A stretch of DNA of 64,000 nt from Nymphalis io (taxonomy: Eukaryota; Arthropoda; Insecta; Lepidoptera; Nymphalidae): NCBI RefSeq assembly GCF_905147045.1, contig NC_065911.1, positions 124,001 to 188,000 on the forward strand, written 5' to 3'. Shown in pieces: positions 23,329 to 35,572 of this stretch. The notes beneath the pieces are model-generated. The model made no database searches and had not been told where the DNA came from. It worked only from the letters and a program-made list of their open reading frames with translations. The translations under genes were made by a program, and so were the position numbers. Numbering within the stretch: the first letter of the stretch is position 1; every line of letters begins with the position of its first letter.

Positions 23329-24198
23329 TATCTGTGTCTTCGGTTAGTGTGTGTGTATAATGTAAATCATCTGCTACTTGTTGTTTAATCAGTGTTAATC
23401 TATCTTGTTTAATATATTTATTATTTATTATTGCCCTTCGTCGATCCGCTAATCTTTGCTCTGTAATGTGTGTAAACTCTGGGTATAAGATTATAAACTC
23501 TTCATACAAATGTTTTCTATAAGCGGTCCTATTAGTCTCTAATTGTGTTATTTTGAAATAAATCCTAATAATTGCTTCATTGCATTCATTTGTCCATTTC
23601 ATACGTTTTCGTGTTAGTGTGTTAAGGGATGTTTTAAGATTTGTGGCGTTTTGTTGTATCTGAGTTTGGATTACTTGCAATTCTGTTCTAACTTCATCGT
23701 AAATCTGATCAATGGTTTCTTGTGATAATAATTTCTTTTGTATAATAGCTCTTGGTAACGTTGGTCACCAATTCTCTGTCTGCTTACTTCCATATGTGGA
23801 TATTTATCTATAAATTTTATACGTAATGAAGAAAGATATGAATTTGTGTCTGATTCTAAATTTGTAAGATATAGGTAGGTACGTAGGATGAACTTATTCA
23901 TTTCCATACTCCATTTTTTACGTTTTTTTACGCCACTGGTGGTGGGCACAGGTTCACTGACAAAATTTGTCTCCTGTGCAACATCCGCCAGTTGAGCACC
24001 GGTTGATGATGAATTTGGTGAAGATGCATACAAAATTGGTGATGAAGAGGGTATTGATGGGAATAAAGATTTGGAGGATGAATTAGAAGTCTGCGTGGAC
24101 TCTTCTTCTAACGATGGCTCGTTTGCCTGTATATATTTTTTAGTTTTAGACCTAGTTATCATATTATTCCCACGAGTAGCTAGGGACATAAAAGTCAA
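23252..24198 (-). pseudogene. Dong element N-terminal region with two Myb-like modules
   Basis: Frame 23671-24198 starts MTFMSLATRGNNMITRSKTK, then a Ser-rich stretch and KKRKKWSMEMNKFILRTYLY. A frame break near 23670-23755 passes into 23252-23680, with a second similar module KRMKWTNECNEAIIRIYFK followed by ITEQRLADRRRAIINN. The two about 70-residue modules are related to each other and are probably DNA-binding (Myb/SANT-like by pattern). Copy A has an about 11-base insertion near 23255 that breaks the frame again. Confidence 0.7.
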
Positions 24199-24502
24199 TC
24201 ACAGCAGAACCCTGCATTCACTGTGATAAGGGTAAATTAAATTAGAGGTCCCCTTGTCTCTAAAGTTCGCATACTAACGACTAAGCACCCCCTTAGCCAT
24301 GGAGCCCTCGGCGTACGCTGTTCCACCTTGGCTTGGGTTGTATCTCTCTTGGTCTGTCTTCTCATCTTAGGCCAATCCAACATGAGTAGCTCTATTGGCA
24401 TAGCCCTAAGAATCATTGAAGCGCACAGTTGTGCGCTTCCCGGACATATAAAAAAAAAACAAGCCCCACCACGTCGGCAACGTAAAGATACGTCGGTGGG
24501 GT

Positions 24503-24534
24503 ATTATCATTATTATTATTATTATATTATTATT
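24503..24534. repeat. TTA microsatellite at Dong 5' junction
   Basis: 'ttatcattattattattatt' and following ATT units; the target-type sequence for Dong. Confidence 0.85.
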
Positions 24535-24639
24535 GCTTTCTCAAGATAAGTAATGTAGTAGGCCCAGTAACAACACTATTATTAATGAAGTTTTATTAAA
24601 TCGTTACTATCGAATGAATACCTATGGATTGCTGTTATC

Positions 24640-25023
24640 AATATTATTAATAATAATAATAATGTCCTCCAGACCGATTTCGGCCACGGTGGCCATTCTC
24701 AAGAGAGATTAGCCAACTACGCAGGAGATATTATAGTGCACAAGTGTGTGCGCAAACACAGGTGCACTCCCTATTCCTTAACTCTCATAATCCGATGGGA
24801 CGGCGACCCGACACGACCGGAAAGAGTTCAAGCGCAGGACCAACGGCTTTACGTGCTTTCCGAGGCACGGGAGTGTACACACTTCCAACTTCCGGACTCC
24901 GGGCTGCTACTGAGAATTTTCTAACAGAAAAACCCAATAACTTTTTATTGGCCCGATCTGGGAATTGAACCCAGGACCTCCGGGGTCTGCGGTCTTATAT
25001 CAAGCCACTAGACCAACGAGGCA
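24640..25023 (-). mobile_element. SINE family gamma, best copy
   Basis: - strand: A-box-like 'tggtctagtggcttgatata', B box GGTTCAATTCC (complement at 24963-24973), and tail (complement 'aataataataataat' at 24646-24660). Confidence 0.8.
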
Positions 25024-25117
25024 GGCAAACGAGTTATCAATAGTATTGTGAACAGAGAGCTATAGTAACTATCGATAATATCGACAATATTGACACAAGA
25101 CGATACTTTCGGAAGTA

Positions 25118-25420
25118 CCGTAACCGTAACAGCCTGTGAATGTCCCACTGCTGGGCCAAAGGCCTCCTCTCCTCTTTTTGATGAGAAGGTTTGGAGCTTA
25201 TTCCACCACGCTGCTCCAATGCGGGTTGGTAGAATTCACATGTGGCAGAATTTCAGTGAAATTAGACACATGCAGGTTTCCTCACGATGTTTTCCTTCAC
25301 CGTAAAGCACGAGATGAATTATAATCACAAATTAAGCACATGAAAATTCAGTGGTGCTTGCCCGGGTTTGAACCCACGATCATCGGTTAAGATTCACGCG
25401 TTCTTACCAGTGGGCCATTA
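25118..25420 (-). mobile_element. SINE family alpha, full length
   Basis: 3' end at 25125 ('cgtaacagcctgtgaatgtc' as + strand); the tRNA-like head at 25360-25420 includes the complement of 'gggtttgaacccac'. It separates the copy A MITE from the satellite. Confidence 0.8.
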
Positions 25421-28405
25421 ACGGAGTCAATTAATTTCAGTTAGGCTTACAGTGTTAATGTACCAGGAGAACATAAACAGTGTGTCAGTCTCACCGAACG
25501 ATTAGATTAAAAGAGTCAATTAGTTTCAGTTAGGATTACAGTGTTAATGTAGCAGGAGATCATAAACAGTGCGTCGGTCTCACCGAACGATTAGATTAAA
25601 AGAGTCAATTACTTTCAGTTAGGATTACAGTGTTAATGTACCAGGAGATCGATCATAAACAGTGAGTCAGTCTCACCGAACGATTACATTAAAAGAGTCA
25701 ATTAGTTTCAGTTAGGATTACAGTGTTAATGTACCAGGAGATCATAAACAGTGAGACGGTCTCACCGAACGATTAGATTAAAAGAGTCAATTAGTTTCAG
25801 TTAGGATTACAGTGTTAATGTACCAGGAGATCATAAACAGTGTGTCGGTCTCACCGAACGATTAGATTAAAAGAGTCAATTAGTTTCAGATAGGATTACA
25901 GTATTAATGTACTAGGAGATCATAAACAATGAGTCTGTCTTACCGAACTATTAGATTAAAAGAGTTAATTTTGACTAGACGTTTGGCGCGGTTAGTAGAT
26001 ACTTGCCTTTTCACGCCGATGGTTGTGGTTTCGATTCCCACCCAGGACAGACATTTCTGTGCATGAACATGTCTGTTTGTCCTGAGTCTAAGTGTAATTT
26101 TCTGTATAAGTATGTATTTACAAAAGAAAAGTAGTATATGTAGTATATCAGTTATCAGGTTTCCATAGCACGAGTTTTGTACTAGCTTAATTTGGGATCA
26201 GATGGCCGTGTGTGAAAAATGTCCCAGGACATTATTATTATTAGTTTCAAAGATTTAGAATTAGGATTACGTTGTTAATGTACCAGGAGAACATAAACAG
26301 TGAGACGGTCTCACCGAACGATTAGATTAAAAGAGTCAATTAGTTTCAGTTAGGATTACAGTGTTAATGTAGCAGGAGATCATAAACAGTGAGTCGGTCT
26401 CACCGAACGATTAGATTAAAAGAGTCAATTAGTTCCAGTTAGGATTACAGTGTTAATGTACCAGGAGATCATAAACAGTGAGTCGGTCTCACCGAACGAT
26501 TAGATTAAAAGAGTTAATTTTGACGAGACGTTTGGCGCGGTTGGTAGATACTTGCCTTTTCACGCCGAAGGTTGTGAGTTCGATTCCCACCCAGGACAGA
26601 CATTTGTGTGCATGAACATGTCTGTTTGTCCTGAGTCTAAGTGTAATTTTCTGTATAAGTATGTATTTACAAAAGAAAAGTAGTATATGTAGTATATCAG
26701 TTGTCTGGTTTCCATAGCACGAGTTTTGTACGAGCTTAATCTGGGATCAGATGGCCGTGTGTGAAAAATGTCCCAGGATATTATTATTATTAGTTTCAAA
26801 GATTTAGAATTAGGATTACGTTGTTAATGTACCAGGAGAACATAAACAGTGAGACGGTTTCACCGAACGATTAGATTAAAAGAGTCAATTAGTTTCAGTT
26901 AGGATTACAGTGTTAATGTACCAGGAGATCATAAACAGTGAGACGGTCTCACCGAACGATTAGATTAAAAGAGTCAATTAGTTTCAGTTAGGATTACAGT
27001 GTTAATGTACCAGGAGATCATAAACAGTGTGTCGGTCTCACCGAACGATTAGATTAAAAGAGTCAATTAGTTTCAGATAGGATTACAGTATTAATGTACT
27101 AGGAGATCATAAACAATGAGTCTGTCTTACCGAACGATTAGATTAAAAGAGTTAATTTTGACTAGACGTTTGGCGCGGTTAGTAGATACTTGCCTTTTCA
27201 CGCCGATGGTTGTGGTTTCGATTCCCACCCAGGACAGACATTTCTGTGCATGAACATGTCTGTTTGTCCTGAGTCTAAGTGTAATTTTCTGTATAAGTAT
27301 GTATTTACAAAAGAAAAGTAGTATATGTAGTATATCAGTTGTCAGGTTTCCATAGCACGAGTTTTGTACTAGCTTAATTTGGGATCAGATGGCCGTGTGT
27401 GAAAAATGTCCCAGGACATTATTATTATTAGTTTCAAAGATTTAGAATTAGGATTACGTTGTTAATGTACCAGGAGAACATAAACAGTGAGACGGTCTCA
27501 CCGAACGATTAGATTAAAAGAGTCAATTAGTTTCAGTTAGGATTACAGTGTTAATGTAGCAGGAGATCATAAACAGTGAGTCGGTCTCACCGAACGATTA
27601 GATTAAAAGAGTCAATTAGTTCCAGTTAGGATTACAGTGTTAATGTACCAGGAGATCATAAACAGTGAGTCGGTCTCACCGAACGATTAGATTAAAAGAG
27701 TTAATTTTGACGAGACGTTTGGCGCGGTTGGTAGATACTTGCCTTTTCACGCCGAAGGTTGTGAGTTCGATTCCCACCCAGGACAGACATTTGTGTGCAT
27801 GAACATGTCTGTTTGTCCTGAGTCTAAGTGTAATTTTCTGTATAAGTATGTATTTACAAAAGAAAAGTAGTATATGTAGTATATCAGTTGTCTGGTTTCC
27901 ATAGCACGAGTTTTGTACGAGCTTAATCTGGGATCAGATGGCCGTGTGTGAAAAATGTCCCAGGATATTATTATTATTAGTTTCAAAGATTTAGAATTAG
28001 GATTACGTTGTTAATGTACCAGGAGAACATAATCAGTGAGACGGTTTCACCGAACGATTAGATTAAAAGAGTCAATTAGTTTCAGTTAGGATTACAGTGT
28101 TAATGTACCAGGAGATCATAAACAGTGAGTCGGTCTCACCGAACGATTAGATTAAAAGAGTCAATTAGTTTCAGTAAGGATTACAGTGTTAATGTACCAG
28201 GAGATCATAAACAGTGAGACGGTTTCACCGAACGATTAGATTAAAAGAGTCAATTAGTTTCAGTTATGATTACAGTGTTAATGTACCAGGAGTTTTACAG
28301 TTTTAATCTAACCGTTCGGTAAGACCGACACACTGTTTATGATCTCCTGGTACATTAACACTGTAATCCTAACTGAAACTAATTGACTCTTTTAATCTAT
28401 AATTG
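25418..28405 (+). repeat. 3-kb satellite with 1187-bp higher-order repeat
   Basis: 89-bp units as at 12943-13494, punctuated by beta SINEs at about 25974-26238, 26522-26790, 27160-27425 and 27709-27975. Positions 25842 and 27029, and likewise 26560 and 27747, are 1187 bp apart with near-identical sequence, so two SINEs plus the units between them form a higher-order unit. All SINEs interrupt the same point of the 89-bp unit (after 'aaaagagttaatttt'). The array ends with one inverted unit at 28305-28405. Confidence 0.93.
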
Positions 28406-28414
28406 AATTATAAT

Positions 28415-28690
28415 AATAATGTCCTCCAGACCGATTTCGGCTACGGCGGCCAATCTCAAGATTGATTAGCCAAATACGCAGGAGATATTATAGTGCACAA
28501 GTGTGTGCGCAAACACAGGTGCACTCCCTATTCCCTAACTCTCATAATCCGATGGGACGGCAATCCGATACCACCGGAAAGAGTTTAGGCGCAGGACCAT
28601 CAGCTTTATGTGCTTTCCGAAGCACGGGAGTGTACTTATTTCCAACTTCCAGACTCCGGGCTGCTACTCAGAATTTTCTGACACACAAAT
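28415..28690 (-). mobile_element. SINE family gamma, truncated
   Basis: Matches 7915-8220 closely, lacking the tRNA-like head. It follows the inverted satellite unit exactly as at 7905-7915. Confidence 0.75.
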
Positions 28691-30043
28691 TATGTTTAAT
28701 ATTATTGTAGTTTAATTAATATCGATACCACAGATAGCTATAAAAAATTTTTAATTAATACAAATCATAAAAATTCAATGTCATATCGTCTAAAGTAAAA
28801 TCGGCATTAAATAATCCGATCATTGATAGTTAGATATCGTAATGTTATATAAATATGTATCATTAACTTAAAATTGCAATTTATAAACAGGAACTGGATA
28901 TATCATTTAATGTACAAAGTTTAAATACAAAAATATGAAAGCTAATTTTGGTTTACCTCTTGAGGTAGTGATTATATTAATGGCGCCAAAATTGTAATTC
29001 AAAATGGCGTCATGACGTTTGTGTTTTTAAAATGCTAAGCATGTTTTTTTTTTTTTTTTAATAAATACAAAAATTATTTTACCGTACAACATTATTGTTT
29101 TAAATTTTTAATCAATTGTTATTGGAGTCTTACATATCAGCGCGGCTTAATGCAAAAGTAACATCGGCATTGTAAGAGCTACCATTAACAAAAAAAAAAA
29201 TATACAAACCTAAAGATTTGTTCCTTGGGGCGTGATTATCATTTTAAAAACAGGTACGTTATATATGTATGCATATAAATATGTTATTTCATTTAAATAG
29301 AAAATAACTAGTGTATTAAAGCCACAAGAGTAGACAAAGGCAAATTAACAACCGACATTGAATTGGCGCGATATCATTGGTCGAGATTTTGAGTTATCTG
29401 TGATATTCATTATGGATTTGCGAAAAAATTGCGTTTTATTCGAGAAAGTAGTTAAACTGAGCTGTTAGCGACTATCACGGGATATGGAAATATAAAGTTA
29501 GTTTATATTTACTCCTACGATTGGAATATACTATATTAAAATAAATACTATATTTTCAATTATAAAGATTTATAACCTTTTACTGTTGCGATTTCTGTTT
29601 CTCTTTTTTAATTTCGAATAGGAAGGCTAATGTAATTTTGGTGGTAATTCTCCACCGCGTCATTGGCGTTTTAAGAAATATTAACCATCATTTATATTGT
29701 CAATGTGCCACCAACATTGGGAACCAAGATGTAATATCCATTGTGTATGTACGTTATTTCATAAACCTAGTTATATAATTGTTTAATATTAACTAGAAAT
29801 TGGATGTATTATATTGTCATATATATATAAGCCTTTATATATTGCAATATTATTTATACATAAGCATAGACGTTTTGCATGTATGTTATATACGTAATAA
29901 AAACTCTGACACTGATTAATTAACTGACTGAATAAAAATGAGTTATGAGTGAAAATTTGCTCGATCACGTATGATGCTTTATTAAAAATTTGTCCGCTAG
30001 TGTTAAATATATGAAAGTTTATATGGATGGTCCACATTTTTTT
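28691..30043. other. Non-coding AT-rich stretch
   Basis: No gene is seen. 28866-29030 resembles 9750-9930. 29390-29440 ('gttatctgtgatattcatta', 'tggatttgcgaaaaaattgc') resembles the GTPase intron near 18130-18190. 29620-29735 is a degenerate copy of the 17185-17475 repeat. Short poly-T at 29045-29058. Confidence 0.55.
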
Positions 30044-30324
30044 TATACAGTGTTGCCAACTTGGGGGTTTTACCCCTAAATAAGGCTATGTCAGATGAAA
30101 TCAAATAGGATATTTTCAGGTTAGACATTTTTTAGGAGGAACATTTTTTAAAGAAATTTTCTCCGGGGATTAACTCTTCAGCTTCATTTAATTGAGTATA
30201 TTTCAAGTTTACTAATGCTACTTGCAGTACTTGATTTGCTTTTTTTTAACATCATATTATAAATGTATTTTGTATTTATTTCAATTCATCCGTCAGGAGG
30301 ATGCTTCTAAGAGGTTGGCAACAC
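30044..30324. mobile_element. hAT-like MITE with 13-bp terminal inverted repeats
   Basis: Left end 'cagtgttgccaac' at 30044-30056, right end 'gttggcaacactg' at 30312-30324, perfect inverted repeats. The flanks 'tttttata' and 'tttttatg' differ by one base and fit an 8-bp target duplication. The interior (about 255 bp) has no coding capacity. Homology between copies A and B starts inside the right terminus (16250 in A). Confidence 0.85.
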
Positions 30325-31037
30325 TGTTTTTATGTAACATAAAAATACTATCATCGTTTGTCGTTTTTTGTAATTTAATCCGCAAGGCGAAACGCCCCCC
30401 ACGCAATCATGAAGTGAACACGACAAGAAAACTGGTTACAGATACAATTAATATATTTAATTTATCTAGAATATTCTAGAGAGATCTCGAATTTTACATT
30501 GGAGCCGTGTTCTATAGAATTCATGGTATGTACGGGAAGGTTTGCGTGACCCGGCCGATGGCTCTGTAACAAAACAATTTCGTTAATATATAAAAATGGC
30601 TGTTTGTGTATCTGTTTGTGATTAATAGAGTTCGGACCGTTTGAATCACCATTATAGTTGAAATTTAGATGAATGTCTCATGGATGATTTTATAATATCC
30701 ACTTCGTTGTAACGCCGCTAGATGGCGCTGTACCACATTAACAGCCACCTTCCGGGTTTTGCTAGTAAAGTACAAAAGTGTCTGTTGGTCGAAGATATCT
30801 CTTCTTAAGAACAAAACTTATTCCAACATGATTCAAAACAGTTACAGTATATAAATGTCCCACAGCTGGGCTAAAACCTCTCCTTCTCAGGAGAAGGTTT
30901 GAGCTTATTCCACAACCTGCTTCGATGCATGGATTTCCTTCACCGAACACTTATAAATTAAATGTGTGAAAGTCAGTGGAGCTAGCAATCTCGGATACCA
31001 ACACTGAGCTGACGATATACTTTATTGGCTCAACAAT

Positions 31038-34000
31038 TCAACTGTAATTAGAAGTTATCGTTGGGTTCGTTGAGAGGTACCTGGTCCCCAGCCCCGCCGT
31101 GAACAGCAGCCGGCGGCCCCGCACGAGGTACTCCGGACAGCGGGCGAACCTGAACAGCACGGAGGCCCCCTCGCCCGCCCTCAGCACGTTGTTCGGAGAC
31201 ATTATACCCTAAAGCGAAAAATATATCCGTGGTCAGCGATGAGATGAGCAACCCGATGGTAAGTGGTCACCACCGCCCATAGACATTGACACCGCAATAA
31301 ATATTAACCATCGCTTACATCACCAATGCGTCACCAACCTTGGGAACTAAGATGTTATGTCCCTCGTGCCTGTAGTTACACTGTTTTACTCACCAACAAC
31401 AATGCTATTGCTGTTTGGTGGCAGAATATATTATAAGTGTGTGTGGTAACTGGTGGTAAGGGCATTGTGCAAACCCGCCTGGGTAGGTACCACCCACTTA
31501 TCAGATATTTTACCGCTAAACAGGAATATAACATAAAAAAATAAATATCATTATCATACTTAAGTATTTTACGCAACACCACAAATTATACCAAAATTAA
31601 ACTATTTAATTCCATTCCGCCAAGTGAGTTTGATGTATGTATTCGTTACCTCGATAATGGCCGTCTGACGCACGTTCCCGACATGCACAGAGGACTGGAA
31701 CCCTGGGTAGATGGCCGTGGAGTGTCTCAGGACATGCACGGATGCCTGTTACATTCAATCAAATTTAATTCATGACCGCATTACATATTATATTGCACAG
31801 TCTGTGCTAATATTGCTAGCATATAAAAAAACAGCCGAGATGATCCAGGCACCACTGAATTTTCATGTACTTAATTTGTGATTATAAGTCATCTCGTACT
31901 TTACGATGAAGGAAAACATCGTGAGGAAACCTGCATGTGTCTAATTTCACTGAAATTCTGCCACATGTGTATTTACCAAACCGCACTGGAGCAGCGTGGT
32001 GGAATAAGCTCCAAACCTTCTCCTCAAAAAAGGGAGAGGAGGCCTTTAGCCCAGCAGTAGGACATTCACGTGCTGTTACGGATAAAAAACACACACACAC
32101 ACAATGTGCTGTGCAAACATATACAAGTCTATAGTCGATTCCAATAGCAAGTAGAGTATATAAGCCACTTTGACCTTGAAATTTGGTCGAAATCTTAATA
32201 TTCTGTGGTATTGACTATGGATTCGCGAAAAATTTAGCGTTTTGGTTATCTGTGAAGTTGTTATCGGAACTTTGTAAGTAAAACTAAAGTGTATATAAGT
32301 AGTTAAGTGTGACAGTGTCGTGTTATATATAGAGATATATTGATCGAGAAGTGTTTGTGGTGTACAATACAGCAGAGCTGGTAGCGAATCGCGTGGAATC
32401 GCATATCTAAGGTTTGCTAATCTTTTAAAAACGAGTAGAGTTTTCTGCTCACCTGAAAGTATATACAGCGTCTAGGGTCGTTTGGGTCTTCGAGGAACAC
32501 CAGGTCGTCACACACGCACTTGTCCTGCGTGTCGCTCGACACGTGCGCGTCGCTGTACTTGCTCCCGTCGTCCGACACGTACACGTTCGTGCACTTCGTG
32601 TCCGAAGTCTTCGTGAGGCTGTTCTTCACGTTGGCGATGTCCTGGAGGATATTCTTGTTCTGTCTCCTCGCGTTCTTTTGATTCTTCTCCGAAGCTTGCG
32701 ACGAGTGGACTAGTTCTGATCGTCCCGCGGCGTAGCCCCCCGGCCGCGCTAGCAGCAACATGCCCTGCCGCAGTCCCGGCGGAAAGCGCCCCAGGCCCAG
32801 CGACGCCGACTGTCCCGCGCGCACGCTGCCGCACGGGACGCGGTTGCGGTATATCGTGCGCACGGATATCTCCGCGAACTCGCCGGACTCCAGAGGTCCT
32901 GGGGGAGGGGTGTTAAATATACGTCGCTCTATTCATCTCAAAACTAACAGAACGCAACGCACCTATGATAATTTCGTCGCCCTCGTAGAGTCGCCCTCGC
33001 GCGAGCAGTCCCCCCACGACGGGCCCCGTCGAGTACCCTACGTGGAAAATTTCGTCTATTTGAAACTCGCACGCCTCCTGTAAAGTGACATAAATTATAA
33101 CATTTATAATTTAATAAAAAGGATACTAGTCAACTGCGCAACATATGGTTCACTCAAGTCCTCGGGGCGGTGCAGGTCGCGGCGCGGAGCCAGCGCCAGC
33201 AGGCACGCGTGCAGCGCATTGAGGCCGGCGCCGCGCACGCAGCTTACCGGGAACACGGCCACCCTGCCGGCCGACACTACTGTGATTTGCGTTCAACTAT
33301 ACATATATATCTGATCCGAAACTAAGCAGAGCTTGTACTATGGCAACCAGACAACTGATATACTATTGTATAGACAATTACACACAGACTCAGGAAAAAC
33401 AGACATGTTAATGCACACAATTGTCTGTCCTGAGTGGGAACCGAACCCACAACCTTTGGCGTGAAAGGCAAGTATCTAGCAAGGGTGGTTGGCGTAGCTA
33501 TAGACAATACTATTACCATTACCAATAGTATGGAACTCGTCTTAAGGTCATACATAAGAGTTCACCCAGAAACACTTCGGGTTAAATAAAGGCCTGTGAA
33601 GCTACTCACTCCTCATCCTTTTTGATTTCCTCGTCTAGATTGTCTATGTTGTCCAGTATCGACTTTTGCGGCGCAACGCAGTTCCTTGCCATATTCTCGT
33701 CAGTTATTAACAGCGGTTTCTGTAATAATACCAATATATACCATTACTTTAAATTTAAATAAATCTATAAATTATACAGCATCCCTGATTTATCATCTCG
33801 TGCTCCTTGAAGAACATCGCGAGGAAACCTGCATATTTCCAATTACAATATATACAAATATTATAAATGGGAAAGTAAATTCCCCCCCCCCCGACTTCTC
33901 TTTATGTTAAATGTGTGCAATTGGGCCACCTGATGGTAAGTGGTCACCATCACCCAAAAGCATTGATGTAAGAAATAATAACCTAGTTTATAAGCTAGTC

Positions 34001-34837
34001 TTTATAGATGCTTTTTAAAATAAAATCACTGACCTTATTAGCGGGTTCCAACAATTGAGTCAGCCTCGCTACAACAGCATTGATGTTGCTAACCAGTTCA
34101 CATTTGTTGATGACTGCGAAGAACGGCATGTCCAAAGCCAGCAGAAGACCGATGTGTTCTTCTGTGATGCGAGTTATACCGGCTGTTGCCGAAATCTAGA
34201 AATAAAAAAAAAACTTTATAGTACAAGTTGATAATATGACTACAGTGCCATCTATAATATTATCTTGTAGCTGAATTAAAAAACTTACAGCCACTGGGTC
34301 GCTGTGACCCTGGCCCCTCGGGCCAAAAATTAAAGACACGACAGGTTAGGGGGCAACCCCGCGGCCCGTACCCAGACTGGCCTAGGCCAGTTAGGAGGAA
34401 CCAACTCTCTCTCTCTTAAAAAAACTTTCATTAATAAGACGTATTGCTCGATAAGGGTTTATAAATATGATAAAAAATTGTGTTTAAACTCTTACATAGT
34501 TTAATTGTAGCAAAAGAGTTTAGTTTTTTGCCGATTATTTTTAGTAGGATCTACAGTTTGAGCCGGTGTTAGGTTTATATATTATTACCTGAATAAATTA
34601 TTTTGATTTTGAGCTGTTTGTAAAAATGTATGGGAACACGTATGGGAACTAGTAATAAATAAACATACTTACAACGAGCATGGCGTAGTGCGGGGAGTAA
34701 CCCGTGAGCCCGTGGAGCGTGGTGCGTTGGTACTTGCTGTGGCCCGCCAGGTTCAGGAAAGACACCAGCTTGGCGCTCCTCTCTTCGATGCGCTCCGCTG
34801 TCATCAGCTCGGAACAACCGTAGTTGACGACATTACC
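31038..34837 (-). CDS. GTPBP1/2-like GTPase, copy B, C-terminal exons
   Basis: Gene order on -: 34673-34837, 34034-34195, 33610-33719, 33158-about 33279, 32963-33077, 32453-32898, 31650-31745 and 31081 (donor) or 31038 (stop)-31208. The preceding exon lies at 57274-57389, so an intron of 22.4 kb of nested transposons intervenes. Protein regions: rest of the G domain (AERIEERSAKLVSFL; G4-like INKCEL), EF-Tu-like second barrel (FQIDEIFHVGYSTGPVVGG; VRTIYRNRVP; AGQSASLGL), linker, and C-terminal barrel (VHVGNVRQTAIIE; VLFRFARCPEYLVRG). All these exons are open and in frame except an unresolved junction 33610/33279. Oddities: the donor after 33158 reads TT instead of GT, and the G3 motif is NLAGH instead of DLAGH (codon at 34751-34753). 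It may be a recent pseudogene. Confidence 0.8.
31250..31545. repeat. Interspersed repeat in copy B last intron
   Basis: Same element and position as 17185-17475. Confidence 0.65.
31850..32085 (+). mobile_element. SINE family alpha in copy B intron
   Basis: Same insertion as at 17785-18020, 899-1150 and 6325-6565. Confidence 0.7.
33300..33490 (-). mobile_element. SINE family beta, 5' part, in copy B intron
   Basis: Same insertion as at 19440-19640, with B-box complement 'gggaaccgaacccac'. Confidence 0.7.
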
Positions 34838-34996
34838 CTGATTATATGAATGTAATACATTATATGACTTTCATTTTAGGTATAAGTAATACCGGGTAGT
34901 GTTGCATGTCGATAGTCCATTATCGATAAAATCGATAGTTTTGGACTATCGATAATCAATGATTTTTCGATAGTATTGACGTATTGATTTTTTGGC

Positions 34997-35260
34997 GAGC
35001 CGGTTGGCGTGGTTGGTAGTTACTTGCCTTTCATGCCAAAGGTCGTGGGTTCGATTCCCACCCAGGACAGACATTTGTGTGCATGAACATGTCTGTTTGT
35101 CCTGAGTCTGGGTGTAATTATCTATATAAGTATGTATTTACAAAAGAAAAGTAGTATATGTAGTATATCAGTTGTCTGGTTTCCATAACACAAGCTCTGC
35201 TTAATTTGAGATCAGATGACCGTGTGTGAATAATGTGCAATATTATTATTATTATTATTT
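34997..35260 (+). mobile_element. SINE family beta in copy B MITE
   Basis: Same insertion as 21258-21516. The ATT tail at 35240-35260 is longer than in A. Confidence 0.85.
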
Positions 35261-35441
35261 CTATTTAACTTTTAAAGTTTCTCTTCTTTCGAAGAGCTTA
35301 AACCGAAAACGCGGGCTGCAGCCAAGCGTTAAGGAGTGTTGCTTATATTAAAAACGTTGATGATAAAGTGGATGATGATATAAACTTTCGGGTGATACGG
35401 CAGGTGTTAAGGATTATGGCTTTTTGAAGTATATGGAGGAT
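35261..35441 (-). mobile_element. Dong/R4 element, copy B, 3' end fragment
   Basis: Matches 21517-21696 almost base for base ('ctatttaacttttaaagttt' ... 'gaagtatatggaggat'), then is cut by the outer CR1 at 35442. Confidence 0.85.
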
Positions 35442-35572
35442 CAGTGACGTCACGAACGGCGGTGTCAGCTGATTCGACTCCTAGTTTTTTTGTTGATAAT
35501 AAAATATTTTAGTAGTTTCCGATATAATCAATCCGTATTACTAGATTACTTCAGTATCAGTTTATAGTATTC
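35442..35572 (+). mobile_element. Outer CR1 element, 5' end
   Basis: Begins 'cagtgacgtcacgaacggcg' and matches the inner CR1 5' end at 37122-37242. It is interrupted by jockey 1 with target duplication TATTC (35568-35572 and 44240-44244), and the element resumes at 44245. Confidence 0.85.

Larger units (their letters stand above)
21517..24502 (-). mobile_element. Dong/R4-clade non-LTR retrotransposon, copy A (internally deleted)
   Basis: Runs 5' (24502) to 3' (21517). The 5' leader is 24199-24502. The ORF pieces are at 23671-24198, 23252-23680, 22132-23328 and 21841-22131. Most of the reverse transcriptase is deleted between the regions near 22840 and 22855, compared with the copy at 54311-56013. 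The 5' edge abuts a TTA-rich run (24503-24534) and the 3' edge abuts the ATT tail of a SINE. This fits the known preference of Dong for TAA repeats. Confidence 0.88.
21159..25117. mobile_element. hAT-like MITE in copy A (left end only), host of nested insertions
   Basis: Starts at 21159 with 'tagtgttgcatgtcgatagt' after 'ataccggg'. Interior is rich in TATCGATA palindromes (21168-21235 and again 25030-25117). The right terminus is missing: at 25117 the sequence switches to an alpha SINE. The complete pair of termini is visible in copy B (34897 and 56151). Confidence 0.7.

Noticed and set aside
32508..32834. Arg-rich - strand frame within copy B exon
   Set aside because: It is an alternative frame of the true GTPase exon 32453-32898.
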